NCBI GenBank assembly: GCA_947683425.1
Contig: CANTUQ010000031.1
Coordinates: forward strand, 7,947,001 to 8,011,000
DNA: 64,000 bases
Direction: 5' to 3'
Source of the DNA: Excoecaria cochinchinensis
Lineage: Eukaryota > Streptophyta > Magnoliopsida > Malpighiales > Euphorbiaceae
Shown: piece by piece, positions 11,409 through 22,349 of the stretch
Layout of the letters: every line of letters begins with the position of its first letter
Numbering within the stretch: position 1 is the stretch's first letter
Position numbers and translations under genes: made by a program
The notes under the pieces: generated by a model
Told to the model about the DNA's origin: nothing
The model's database searches: none
The model's input: the letters and a program-made list of their open reading frames with translations, nothing else

Positions 11409-11450
11409 CACTAAGCGTTATCGCTTAGCACGGGTGTTTCATCCATGTAG
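11409..11450 (+). other. Conserved double hairpin of Tekay-type LTRs
   Basis: Hairpin 1 is CTAAGCG-TTAT-CGCTTAG (11411-11428). A second imperfect stem (CACGGGTG with CATCCATG) follows, then TAG|GTGT. The same arrangement with compensating changes is found at six other places in the window. Confidence 0.75.
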
Positions 11451-11920
11451 GTGTGGAAGCGGTGGAAGTTTTTGGGAGGTTCGATCTGCAGCAGCCTGGG
11501 CCAACACAATAGAAGGACTTTTGTTAAGGCTTAGATTTGTATTTTGTATTTCCTGATGTAAAACTTTTGGTTTGTAACCATTTTTGTATTATAAACTCTC
11601 AAGTTTGTATTTATGTATATTGTTGTTTGTATTTATGTATATTGTTATTATAAACAGTTTTGTAAAGTATATTTTGGGACATCAAAGAAGGAGATTTGTT
11701 AAGTTCATTTCGGACTCATTTATGCTTTCCTCTGAATGTATGGTTATTTATAGAATTTTATGGTTCCCAATTCTATTGTCATATGGATATTTTTCAGTTA
11801 CGCTTATGTATCGGACTATGTTGTGCATGCCTTGTTCTGCTTGACGATAACCCTTATCTATGCAGGCACTCACTCCTCCATGAGGGTGAGCTCCCCTACG
11901 CATAAAGAAAGGATGTTACA

Positions 11921-12801
11921 ACACGGGGGAGAAATCCCCCCTATCCTCGCCCCCGCTGGGATCTTGATGGGGATCCCCATCAGACCCCAATGGGGATGAC
12001 CTCTTATAATTAAGCTTAATTGCAATGAAAAATTTAAAACTATATTAATACAAATTAAAATTTTGACATGAGTACAAATAGCAATATTGCAGCTCACAAG
12101 TTAAAACTGCTAATTCAGAAATGAAATTACCAAGTCAAAGAAAGTAATTTTATTTCCATTAACAAATAAAATGTTGGATTAGGATAGCTAGACATACCAA
12201 ATTGAGGAATGAACCGTTGCAGGAAGCGTATCAATTAGCATCTAATTAAGGAGAAGAATAATTAACAATTAATTAACATTATTTTGCTTTCTTATTATCA
12301 TAAAAAAACTTGCTTTCCTAATAAATTAACTAATCTTGTTAACAAGAAGATGTCAAGAACAACAGCAGCACAACAAGAAATTGGTAAAACTCAAAAAAGG
12401 ATAATAAGCAGCCATAGAAACAATTGGCAAAAAGGGCAAAACAATTTTAAATGATTTAGGATGAAATTCGAATTTCCAAGATCAATAAGCAGCTATAGAA
12501 ATAACTAAAGCAAACAAAATGGAACCTTGCCGCCGAGATAGATCTTCTCCATATCAACAAAAATGAAAGTTTTAGAATCAGCCATGGACGTGATGGAGGG
12601 AGAGAAAGACATGGCGAGAGAGATCGAGCGAGGGAGATCGTACGACAGTGAGGGAGATCATCTGAGGGATAGAGAGTGTGAGAGTGAGATGGAGAGAGCT
12701 GAGAGCAAAAGACAGAGAGAGTGAGAGACAGAAAGAACAAGAGATAGTGAGATATAGAGAGTGAGGGTCAAAGTTAGGGAAATGGGAAAGTGAGGAAATT
12801 A

Positions 12802-12869
<68 letters not shown>

Positions 12870-13016
12870 AATATGTTCGGGGCGGGGATCACCTCGGGGT
12901 GGATACCCCGTTCCCCATCCCCACCCCGAATTCACCTGCGGGGATTTTTTTGTCCTTGTCCCCATCCCTACGGGGGAAAAAATTGGGGATTCCCCACCTC
13001 GTGATCATGCCTAGGG
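11921..13016. mobile_element. hAT-like non-autonomous element remnant with G/C-rich subterminal regions
   Basis: Both ends are rich in GGGGATCCCC-like palindromes. The left side begins ACACGGGGGAGAAATCCCC; the reverse complement of the right side reads TCACGAGGTGGGGAATCCCC. These align as an imperfect inverted repeat. The right terminus would be near 13015 (CCTAGGGG). The left terminus abuts the LTR end at 11920 and lacks the outermost bases, so no target duplication can be read. The interior has an AT-rich part, a GA-rich stretch (12590-12745) and a TA microsatellite. No transposase is seen. The hAT assignment rests only on the style of the termini. Confidence 0.35.
12807..12863. repeat. (TA)n microsatellite
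   Basis: Uninterrupted TA repeat of about 28 units inside the hAT-like remnant. Open frames reading YIYIYI across it are artefacts of the repeat. Confidence 0.97.
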
Positions 13017-15337
13017 GTGAATAGTACCACCCGGGGTCAAAAAATATTTTATTGAACAAGTGGGAAGTGCAAGTTAGTAGGAGTCCGATGATGAAATTTG
13101 AAGTGAAACCGGTATCAAATAGGCCCTCAAAAGTCAAAAATAAGAAAAAGTCGCGATTCGGTTCAAATAGTGAATCGGTTTGACTAAGGTTTGACCGAGC
13201 CTAAAAATGGTGTTAGAGACCTCCGAAAAATTATTTGAACACATGGACTCACTTTAAATAATATGGAGGACATTATGGTAATGAAAAACTAATTTTACAG
13301 TGACACAAAAAATTGGGTTACTAGACTGGTAAGAATTTATCGGAATGAAAAAGGGTATCTAATTGACCCAAAGATATATGTGCAAGCTAATAAATATATT
13401 TTAAGAATTATGTTTTCATGTTTATGAGAAATTGAGCTTGGAAAGTGGTAAAAAAATGGGCAAAAATAATAGCTAATTAACTAAATTTGGCCTAACTGGG
13501 TTGGCCCAATTGGTTGACGCCCAAGCCTAGCCCATCTAAGAGGCTATAAATAGTGAAAAAATCAAACCAAGGTAGAACGTTCACCTCTTCTCTTCAGCCT
13601 TCATGCCATGAGCTCCCCTTCTCTCATTTTCCATTAATTTGTTTGTCCTCCTTCACTATTACCCATCAAAATTGCATGCCCTAATCAATTCTAAGGTTCT
13701 AATTTCACTTATAACCATCCTAAGAGCCCAATTGAAGCAAAGGAAGTGAAAGAACTTAGGGAAGAAAAGGTTTTATTAGTTTTGGGAGTAGAATTAAGAG
13801 TGCATATCATTATTATGTATTTATTTGGAATTTTAGAAGAAATAAATTGAAGGAAATCTAATGGGTATGGTTCGGCAATGGTAGAAAATAAGGAGAGGAA
13901 GTGAAATCAAAGGTTAAAGGCAAGGAAAAAGAATAATAGACATTGAAGAGCAAGGATTTAAGGTTAGTGGATACACAATTTTGTATTTTCTATTTAATTT
14001 GATTATGTTTGTGTGTATGTGTGTGAGCGAGATTATGAACCATGTATGAATAAATTGATGTGAGTATGAAAATATAATATTTAGGTTGGAAAATGATGTT
14101 TGGAAAGAAAAAACATGAAAAGAATAATTTTAGGTTATAAATTCTAAGTGTGGTTCTTGGGTAATTACGAATAATTTTGATGTTTAAATGAATTTAATAC
14201 ATAGAAATGAAAATAGAATTAATAATGAGTTTATAGTAATTTAATGAGAATTTTTAGAAATTAATTAAATATATTTTAGGTTATAGACATATTATGGACC
14301 AATTGTTCATAATGGAATATGTAGGTTTAAAATGAAATAATTGTAAAATTTAATGAGAAATAATTAATTAATAGCATAACATCATAATAAGTGCAAGAAA
14401 AATAAATTGAAGGTTAAAAGTGTTTAGTGGCCGAATAGGATAATGGATGTAAAATAATAATATGAAATGTTTAGAGTTATGTATGCATGGGAATGATATG
14501 GGATGTGAGATATGCAAGCATAGAAGGTTCTATGTATGGATAATGAGGTAGGACATGAAAATTATGTAAGCAATGGAAATAAGAAAAGACAGTTAAAATA
14601 AGAAAATAAGATTAAATAAGAGAATAGGTTAAATAAGAGAAAATAAAATGAAAAGGATAAAAATGTAAAGAAATAAAAGTTAGAAGGGTAAAATGGTAAT
14701 TATATAAGAATTAAAGTCAAAAGAGTAAATATGGAGAAATAAAGATATTATATGGTAAAATAAGTTAAAAGTATTAAAATAAGGGCTAAAAGTGTAATAA
14801 GTATAGAAATAGAGATTAGGGACTAAAAAGGATATTTTACATATAAAATAATATATTAAGAATAGAAAATAAGAATGTAGTGGCAAAATGGTAATTATAA
14901 GTAAATGAAGGGTAAATGCAAAAATTGAAGGAAAGTGAGGAACTAAATAACAATTTGACCATATTAGTCTAAATTGAGGGCTAAAGAGTAAATTGGACAA
15001 ATTTATAATTAATAGTGAAATTAAAAGAGTTTAAGTGAGCATAATAAGAAAAATAGAGATAACAATAAGAAGAATAAATGAATAATAATAATAGTAAAAA
15101 TAATAATAAGAATAGTATTATTAATGATAATAGTAAGAATAGTATTGCTAATAATATGAATAATAAGTAAAATAAGCATAAAAATAATAGTGACAATGAT
15201 AGAATTAATAATTATGATAATTGTATTAATAGATATAAGCACATAAATCATATAATTGTAGGATATGTATATATGTCTATATGTATGAAATTGTAAAATG
15301 AGAATAATACAAATAATGATAATAATAGTGGTAGTAG

Positions 15338-15371
<34 letters not shown>

Positions 15372-15469
15372 GAAAAGGGAACAATAAATATGTTAATAAT
15401 AGTAAGAGAATACATAAAATGTATAAGAGCCATACTCATTTGAAATTATAACAATAAATGATAAGACGT
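13017..15469 (+). other. AT-rich LTR-like repeat with a TATA box, no coding capacity
   Basis: About 2.4 kb with no shared protein motif. At 13544-13553 there is a clear CTATAAATAG box, followed about 30 bp later by AACCAAGG and a pyrimidine-rich leader, as in plant LTR promoters. From 14340 the sequence becomes strongly A/T-rich, with many AAAATGGTAATTA-like phrases and AAT repeats (15071-15145, 15340-15369). I could not find TG/CA ends or a target duplication, so the LTR label is an inference. Confidence 0.4.
13544..13553 (+). promoter_or_regulatory. TATA box of LTR-like repeat
   Basis: CTATAAATAG in a GC-richer context (GGCCCAATTGG and CCCAAGCCTAGCCC upstream), followed by a short leader rich in C and T. 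Strong match to the plant core promoter consensus. Confidence 0.6.
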
Positions 15470-16478
15470 GGGAGTCTTTATCTAAAAGAGAGAGAGAGAG
15501 CCGGTCAGACGCTTGGAGTCTGCAAGAAAGAGTGCTCGGTCGCGCCAGGCGTGAGCACTCCAAACCTTAAGTTAGTAGCTTTTTAGAGATAGAATTCTTA
15601 GAAAGTGAGTCTCAGAGATTAATACCTGGTGTCACTGTGCGTTGGGCTATTTATAGGAGACATGAGGGATGCACTTGAGTGCTTAAGACGTGATAATTGG
15701 TAGTCAAAGCAGTTGAGTGGCGAAGCGATAGGGAGCAGGCGAAGGGCATGGGCGCTGCCTTGTGTCATTGGGCTGATGGGACTTGCTGTCTTGGCTTCTA
15801 GCTCATGCTTGGTGCTCTTTGCTGATGGGTTTTGGGCCCTGTCAGGTGTATTGGGCCGACTGTCTGGGCCATGGCAAATGACATTTCCATAGTTATCACT
15901 TGTCCCCCCTTAAAAGGGTCCAATCGAGAGAGTTTTACTCTGGGGTGCTCCAATCAGGGAGCGACCGTTGGCAGGATTTTTGAATTTTGAAAGGCGCTCA
16001 TCTAAAGAGATGTGTCTGTTCAGACAGCTGTCCCATTTAATGCTGTGTGCACGTCGAGGGTGACGCTTCATTCTTTGTAAAGTAATGATGCTTTGATGAC
16101 ACGTGGCGAGCATCTTGTGGTGAGACGATTGGAGTATTCAAGAAGTTTTTCCCTATAAGTAGTTAACTTCTGCGCGGTTTTTTCTTTACTTTTCAGTAAC
16201 CCTTAGAGAAACTCTACCAAAATTTCTTCTCCTTTCTTTCATCTTTCACATTTCGGCTATTTCTTGCTTTCTGATCCCAGAGGTTTTTCAGAGTTCCTGC
16301 AAGATTATCCAAGTAAGTAAGTAATTCCTGCTCGCTTGTCTTGGATTTTCCTCTCATTCTTTCCATTGCGTCTCTGTATTCGTCTTACTTCGGATTTACG
16401 GGAAGAAGTTTTTAGCATAGATCTTCAGCGCCCTATTAGAGACTAAGGGTTATTGTGCTTCTTCCCCTTCCGCTGAAA
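15470..16478. promoter_or_regulatory. Noncoding region upstream of the gypsy-type transposon gene, with opposed TATA boxes
   Basis: Contains an (AG)n tract (15488-15501), a minus-strand TATA box (reverse complement of CTATTTATAG, 15647-15656), a C-rich tract (TGTCCCCCCTTAAAAGGG, 15900-15917), a CACGTG-core G-box near 16099 and a plus-strand TATA-like box CTATAAGTAG (16153-16162). The last is followed by a pyrimidine-rich leader running to the ATG at 16479. No coding sequence is seen. It may be the LTR and leader of an old element. Confidence 0.4.
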
Positions 16479-17210
16479 ATGGCTTCCAGCAGTGGTCAAT
16501 CAATAGACAGGAGTTTCATGGAGGCATATAGGGACAAGCCGGCGACTGATTGTTTTTCTAGATTGAGCCCTATAGAAGTGGCTTAAATTCCTTCTCGATA
16601 TGGCTTCCCTGCGAATGTGTTTGTGATGCCTTGCCCTGACTCCATGGTGATGACGAAGGGGCCTTTCGGCCACCAGAAGAATGAGTGGTTCATCTGCCAC
16701 ATTTGGAGCTTGGATGCAGGAATGAAGCTCCCGTTCGGTGCATTCGAGATAGCAGTACTTAGAGGTTATGGGATTGCTCCAAACCAACTACATCCGAACG
16801 GGTAGAGGTCGGTGGCCTGCTTCAAAATTCTCTACAAAATAGAGGGAGTGGCTTTGACTCTGGATCTCTTCACCCACTTCTTCTACATCTTAGGTCAGAG
16901 TGATGGGACGAAGTACTACTTTACCAGCCGACCAAAGAGGAAGCTCTTCAACATCCCCTCCTCGATGAAAGGGTTCAAAGAGATGTATTTTTTGGTGGGG
17001 ATGGCTAGTGGGTTCGGGGTGCGGCTTACCCGATCGGACGTAGCCACCATTTTAAGAGACTAAGCTGCCGGTCAGCCATTGTACGAGGCCGACATCAAGA
17101 AATTGATGGACACTGTGGCGAGGCGAGGAGAACCCTACGACTTCAATAATCTTTTGGGGATGTTGTTCGGATCTTCTAGCTCCGAGGCTGGCGAAAACGT
17201 TGAACGTGAG
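16479..17210 (+). pseudogene. Gene of the 'putative gypsy type transposon' family (PF04195-like), broken by an LTR insertion
   Basis: Starts MASSSGQSIDRSFMEAY. It carries the family's typical blocks: KNEWFICHIWSLDAGMKLPF, LRGYGIAPNQLHPN, CFKILYKIEGV, LFTHFFYILG and FNIPSSMKGFKEMYFLV. Proteins with this domain are common in plant genomes, usually linked to Ty3/gypsy elements; their biochemical role is unknown. Three in-frame stops lie at about 16584 (Gln expected), 16803 (Trp expected) and 17060 (Gln expected). The gene is cut at 17210 by the Ogre-1 LTR. Its downstream half is not found in the window. Confidence 0.75.
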
Positions 17211-18426
17211 TGTAAACACCGGGTCCTGAGGCTATCTAAAATCAGAGTTACCCGATGATGAAGATAAAGACTAATTCACAAGCAAGAAAGTAGGAATTGA
17301 TCATTTCTTTGTCAAATTCTTTTATTGGTCTCAAAAATCTTTTAAAATTTTTATTTTTATTATCATTTTTATTTTTCTTTGTATCTTTATATTTTGTCCA
17401 TATTTGCACTTGATTTTTATTTTATTTTCTAAAAAAAAAATTAAAAAAAAAATAAAAATGTTAAGTGTAAATATTTGACTTTTAAGATTTTATTTTGAAT
17501 TTTTGAGTGTTTTTGTTGAAATTAGGGAGGATTTACCTTTGAAAAATCTGAAAGTGGACTAAATGGAGAGGGGAATGAGTTTTTACGGAAGTTTTTTCAT
17601 TTGAGGGAAGAAGGAAGAAAAAAGGGATTTTGGCTAAGAAAATTTCTCTAAGGGAATTGATTTTTTCCAAGGGATTTTGGGAAGGTGTTCTTGAGGAAAA
17701 GGGTGCATATTTTCTGAAAAAACAAGGAATTTCTTGTTCATGGACTTCATCTTTTCTTTTTTTCTTAAAATTTAAAATCATTTTCTTTAATCTTCTTAAT
17801 TTTCTTTTCTTAAATCTAAAAATTTTCTTCTTTAATTACACTCTAGTTTTTCTTATATCTAAATTTTTATTGAACTTGAAAACTTGAGAAAGGAAAATTA
17901 ATTTCCTTAACTTGAGTTTTCTCATCAAATAGCAAACACAAAAAAATCAAATCATATTTTAATTTTAGTGTTCTTAAATTATTTGAGACATAAATTCAAG
18001 ATTTTCTTGAACATTTTTTCGAGTTTACTCTTGAATCTTGACAAAGAGAATAGATCGAGATATCTTGCTTCCATATTACTTAGTTCTGAGGGTAAAGATT
18101 TTTGGATCAATCTTCATCTCATCTCATTTTATTCATGTTAATTTATTTCATTTCATTTTATTTTACCCTTTTTTTTCTTGTATTAATGCATGTATGTGTT
18201 CTTTTTGAGTTAAGATTTATTTCTTTAGCATGAGTTTTCAATCTTTATTTTGTCCTTGGCATGAAGATGGATGAATATATATGGTGTTAAGAGATGAAAA
18301 ATAAGATTTGCATGATTTGCTCTTTTAGTATTATCTTTTATGATTTTTTTTTATATGCTTAAATGTTATTATTGTATATCGCATGTTTGATTGCCTTCCA
18401 TTTATTTACACATTTAATTTTATTGG

Positions 18427-18462
<36 letters not shown>

Positions 18463-18515
18463 GTTATTATTATTATTATTATTATTGTTATTATTATTAT
18501 CATCATCATCACTTA

Positions 18516-18590
<75 letters not shown>

Positions 18591-19899
18591 TTATTGTCAT
18601 TATTATTATTATTATTATTATTGTTGATGCTGTTATCTATTGTCATCATATTTTGCATGGTGTTATTTCATGATTTAGCTATGGTTATTATTATTAAAGT
18701 ACTTTACATGGTTTTTTATTTTACGTGTGATGATAACATATTAAAACAACTTGTTCAATTTAACTTATTCTACATTTTATTGGTGTATTAATTTATATTA
18801 GATTTCCTTTATTTACTTAATTTTGGAATTATTACTAATATTTTTATTATTTTTTTTATTGGGGCTAAAATGTCGTACTTATTTGTTTGAGCATTTATCG
18901 TGACCAAATTCCTCGCGCCACGTAGGAGTTTATATCACTTGGGTGAGACATTTTCTATCCCTATTTATGTGACTGTGTTTTGTTTGTAAATAAAATAAGT
19001 TTATTTTATACGCGTGCCAATTAAAAAATCACAAAAATATTTTATACAATCAAATTGGGACCAATGTCCTAGACTTTAGCCAAAACATACAAAAACATCG
19101 CGGACTAAAACGAAGAGTTAATTTATTAAAAATGGGATCACTCATCCCGATTTTCATAACAAATGTCAAAATAAATCTTCGATCCCTTTTTAAATGAGCA
19201 TGAAGGAACCAATGTTCCAAAATCAAATAAATATCCCGATTTATATATGTTACCCCCTTTTGATTGATTTTGCGTGATTGTTTAAATTTATGTTTATATT
19301 TTGTGGGCCCTCGTAATTAATTATTTTTGGGGCAATTTTATTTTCTTTCACTTGGGGATTGTATTCTGTCCCGATTTCCATTTTAAATTTTATTCAGCTT
19401 TTCTTTTCATTTGGGGGATTGTATTTGTCCCCATTTCTCTTTTGTAAATGGCGTGGTTTTGTGTGTTTACCGCTTTATTTACCGTTTTATTTATTGATTT
19501 ATTTACAGCTTTCTTTTACCGTTTTCTCAATGCTTGAAGTGCGCCTTAAATAAAATGCATCGAATCGCGTGAGAAGAGAGATGAAATTTTGTAGTCTAAA
19601 AACTCCCTTATGTTTAAATAAGGCATAAATAAGAGTGAAGTTCCGAACACCTTCTCTGATTTAGACCGTAGAGGTTAGATGACCTTTCCCAATTTCTTGT
19701 AAATTGGGTGGCGACTCCAAAATACCTCAAAGGTGCCTAAAGGTTCATGGGACCAGATAAACTTTCTAATGTTCTATTGGGTAAGGAATTCCAAAATGTC
19801 TCATGTTGCCCAAGATCAAAAGACGCGAACCAATCCCTCGAGCTCTAAAAGCGGGTCTCACCGACCAGAGGGCCTTTGCTAGGTTCGGCGCGCGTCACA
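17211..19899 (+). mobile_element. 5' LTR of Ogre-1
   Basis: Starts TGTAAACACCGGGTCC and ends GCGCGCGTCACA, 2689 bp, followed one base later by the tRNA-Arg PBS. It shares with the other Ogre LTRs the opening phrase (GGAGTTACCC-like, 17240s), the CTGAGGGTAAA block (about 18087), the GGACCAATGTCC blocks and a TGGCGACTCC copy near 19710. It is inserted in the PF04195-like gene; GTGAG at 17206-17210 would be the target duplication, but the other end is not in the window. Confidence 0.88.
18429..18625. repeat. (ATT)n microsatellite in LTR
   Basis: About 200 bp of ATT/TTA repeats with a short CATCATCATCACTTATC interruption at about 18501-18517. The Leu- and Ile-repeat open frames here are artefacts of the repeat. 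Confidence 0.97.
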
Positions 19900-19900
19900 G

Positions 19901-19918
19901 TGGCGACTCCACTGGGGA
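19901..19918 (+). other. Primer-binding site, tRNA-Arg type
   Basis: TGGCGACTCCACTGGGGA, one base after the LTR end. Identical to the copy at 3536-3553. Confidence 0.9.
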
Positions 19919-20828
19919 CATTTGTGACTTTGCTCTGAAAGTGTCTTAGTTAAAATGTATAATTGAGTTTTTAAAACCTAAAATTCTATCTCTCTTCAGA
20001 AATTGCATTGCATCATTTTAGAGCCTTCGAATTATGCTAGTTTGGTCCCTATTCTTATCCCGGTGCATTCCCAAAGCACGACCCTATTTTCACTCAATCT
20101 AGGGAAGTGTTAAGGATAATCACCAGCCCAAGCCTCGTACCATCATGGTATATTAAATGGAGAACCGATCGGTCGTTATGCTCGTGATGAGCTAGACCCA
20201 TTGGCAGGGACCATACTTGGGTAGCCCTAAAGTATCATCACCCTTGACCAAAGCTCATGTAATGGCAATAAATACTTCCCTTAGGTGAAATGTACCTTAA
20301 TACGATGCTTGCTATGTGGGCCATTATATATTTAACAAAATCAACCAAATTAAATGGTCTTATATCAAAAGCTTTCATGCCCCGGTGGGCCCATCTTAAT
20401 ATGGTTGAAATGTTTAAATACATAAAGGTCAAAATTCATACGTATGCGTGTTAATTAAGAGATGTTATGCTGCCGATTTTTTGCCGAGCACCATACGCAT
20501 CCATTGGGTTCCCTGTTAACCCATGGATCAAGCCCACCTAGGAAAGAGACCGCATTACCTCGTGTATGGGAGTAATAAGGTTGGAAGGATCTACTTGCTG
20601 GTATGTGGTTGTAAATGTTGCATAACACACGATCATGCATGGTACATGTCATTCATGCATCATTTTAACAATTTAAATCTTTCAGCCATCATAGATTCAT
20701 CTAAGTGGACTAGATGTTCCGATGGTCGGCTAGTAAGGACAAATCTGCTCTTTGAGTTACTGAAATTAGTGTCTGACTGAGATTTTAAGTCACTCTCATC
20801 GATCAGTGAATCATCTCTAGAATCATCG
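19919..20828 (+). other. Conserved 5' leader of Ogre-1
   Basis: 910 bp between PBS and gag. It is strongly similar, in the same block order, to 35589-36812 and to the minus-strand 2651-3535, including AGAGCCTT(C/A)GA, GGGAAGTGTTAAGGATAATC, CCAAGCCTCGTACCATCATG and CCATTGGGTTCCCTGTTAA. No frame is open through it. Confidence 0.8.
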
Positions 20829-21660
20829 ATGGCAGAAGAGACCGGAGCTTTGACCACACAAGACCTTGCTAGGAGACTAGAGAACTTTGAACAGAGGATG
20901 TTAGATATGATGGGCATCATGGCTGACAGGATTGCTCATCCCCCTGCTCCACAAGCACCTATTGCTCCATAGCTACCTATCGCTCCACAACCACCAGCAG
21001 TTCCTCCTCGGGGGTAAGTCGAACCACCTGCTAGAGGGGAGGCTCCCCTCATTGGTAATGCTGCCTGTCAACCTGTCAATGAGCACAGAGCTGCTGAGCC
21101 AAGAAGGGAAAGGATCCCCAATCCCAATGAGGATTTCGTGATGAAGGAGGAAGATGAAGAGGTAATAGCACCTCAAGTTGTGAGGGCCAGAGCACCCAGG
21201 GTAGAAGATGAGGCACTAAGAGGGATGAGACAGCAAATTGAGATGATCACCCGCATGTTGTCAGCTGGGAAGGGGCTCAACCCTGAAGATAGAGATCTTG
21301 GGGATGAGGAGCTACTACCCCAAAGGTTTAAGATGCCTAAGCTGCCGAAGTTCAATGGTACTTCGGACCCATCTACACACACAAGCAGTATACCCTGGTG
21401 ATGAAAGGCACAGGGTTGAGCAAGAAGCAGAAGGTAGATTATTTCTGTCTCAGTCTATTGGGTCCAGCAGTAAACTGGTATCATGGGTTGGATAGGAGAT
21501 CCAAAGAGGACTCGACCTCTTGACTGATGAATTCATGAGGCAGTACGACTGCAGCACTAGAATAGAGGTCACCCTAAAGGACCTCGAGCTTCTATAGCAA
21601 AAGAATGATGAGTTGTTCCACGAATACCTCACTAGTTGGAGAAACAGGGTCATGGAGATC
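20829..21660 (+). pseudogene. Ogre-1 gag, 5' part
   Basis: From the ATG at 20829: MAEETGALTTQDLARRLENF, proline-rich repeats (PPAPQAPIAP), an acidic stretch, ITRMLSAGKGLNPEDRDLG, FKMPKLPKFNGTSDPSTH, then after a small indel near 21385 KQYTLVMKGTGLSKKQKVDY and LGPAVNWYHGLDRRS, ending FHEYLTSWRNRVMEI. It has at least three stops and one frameshift. Homology to the minus-strand gag (1319-2650) stops exactly after VMEI. About 1 kb that should follow (end of gag, zinc finger, linker) is absent, and the protease resumes only at about 31655. Confidence 0.85.
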
Positions 21661-21897
21661 AGTCCTTTGCTCCCCGCGGCCAGTCACCGCTCCGTCGCCT
21701 TCTCTTCTCTTCTCCTCTCCTTTTCGCGCGATGGCAGCTCTCTCTCTTTCTCTCCCTTCTCGAATTATTTCGGGTCAGTCTCTCTCTCCGCCATTCTTGC
21801 TATCGCCGACCACCGTGGGACACCACCAGTTCTTCCTCCTTTGTTAGCGATCGTAGAGTGAGTAATTTTATCTAATACTTTGGAATTTAAGAGATTT
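21661..21897 (+). mobile_element. Truncated Tekay-type LTR, part 1
   Basis: C/T-rich segment (CCGCTCCGTCGCC, then repeated CTCTTCTCC) that resembles the GC-rich transcribed part of the LTR at 42415-42920 on the other strand. It continues after the solo LTR at 25881, because the 5-bp GATTT is duplicated on both sides. The true LTR start (TGTAACACC) is missing; the sequence joins Ogre-1 gag directly at about 21660. Confidence 0.6.
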
Positions 21898-22306
21898 TGT
21901 AACACCCCAACTCATACGTGGACGAACCCATCCGCAATGGAGTAGGAAGCCGTACGAGTAGGTGTGTTACCGGACTGAAGCGAGGCAAAGCATACTAAAA
22001 TACGGAAGAATTTAAAACTTGAGGAGTAGATTTGGACATGCATATTTCGCAAATGTGCATACACTAAGCAGAAGCATACAGTTGTGAAAACTTACAAGCA
22101 TACAATAGAAGTTATTCTCCAAACTTCGCTATACAAATATTTACATGGCCCAGAATATTATATAAGTATCTTTACATATTATTACATATACATATTCATC
22201 AGAATTACAAAATCCAGGCTACAGAAATTAAACAAAATCCATTACTTCTAACTCCTATGTGGCCGACTCTGCAGATACGCGACTCGAACAGAAGCAAACC
22301 TGCCAC

Positions 22307-22349
22307 CTGCACGGGGAAAAGAACCCGTGCTAAGCGATAACGCTTAGTG
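22307..22349 (-). other. Conserved double hairpin of Tekay-type LTRs
   Basis: On the minus strand: CTAAGCG-TTAT-CGCTTAG, then the second stem CACGGG...CCCGTG with a T-rich loop, ending GCAG|GT. Hairpin 1 is 22330-22347. Confidence 0.8.

Larger units (their letters stand above)
9576..11920 (+). mobile_element. 3' LTR of the Tekay-type chromovirus
   Basis: Starts TGTGACACCC right after the polypurine tract and ends GGATGTTACA, giving imperfect terminal inverted repeats and a 2345-bp LTR. It holds a cluster of TGTCGCG...CGCGACA inverted repeats (10553-10838) and the double hairpin common to Tekay-type LTRs here (11409-11450). There is no second LTR in the window, so neither the target duplication nor the age can be read. 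Confidence 0.88.

Noticed and set aside
12456..12620. Short minus-strand frame starting MADSKTFIFVDMEKIYLGGK, possibly a captured exon in the hAT-like remnant
   Set aside because: Only about 25 residues before a stop, in GA-rich surroundings, and not recognised. Too little to call.
14680..15439. Minus-strand frames rich in Leu, Ile and Tyr
   Set aside because: Fortuitous translation of A/T-rich sequence and AAT repeats.
18363..18791. Leucine/isoleucine-rich 'membrane protein' frames
   Set aside because: Translation of an (ATT)n microsatellite.
19901..19918. Possible tRNA gene fragments
   Set aside because: These are primer-binding sites complementary to tRNA 3' ends. No cloverleaf could be found around them or at 30449 and 45363.
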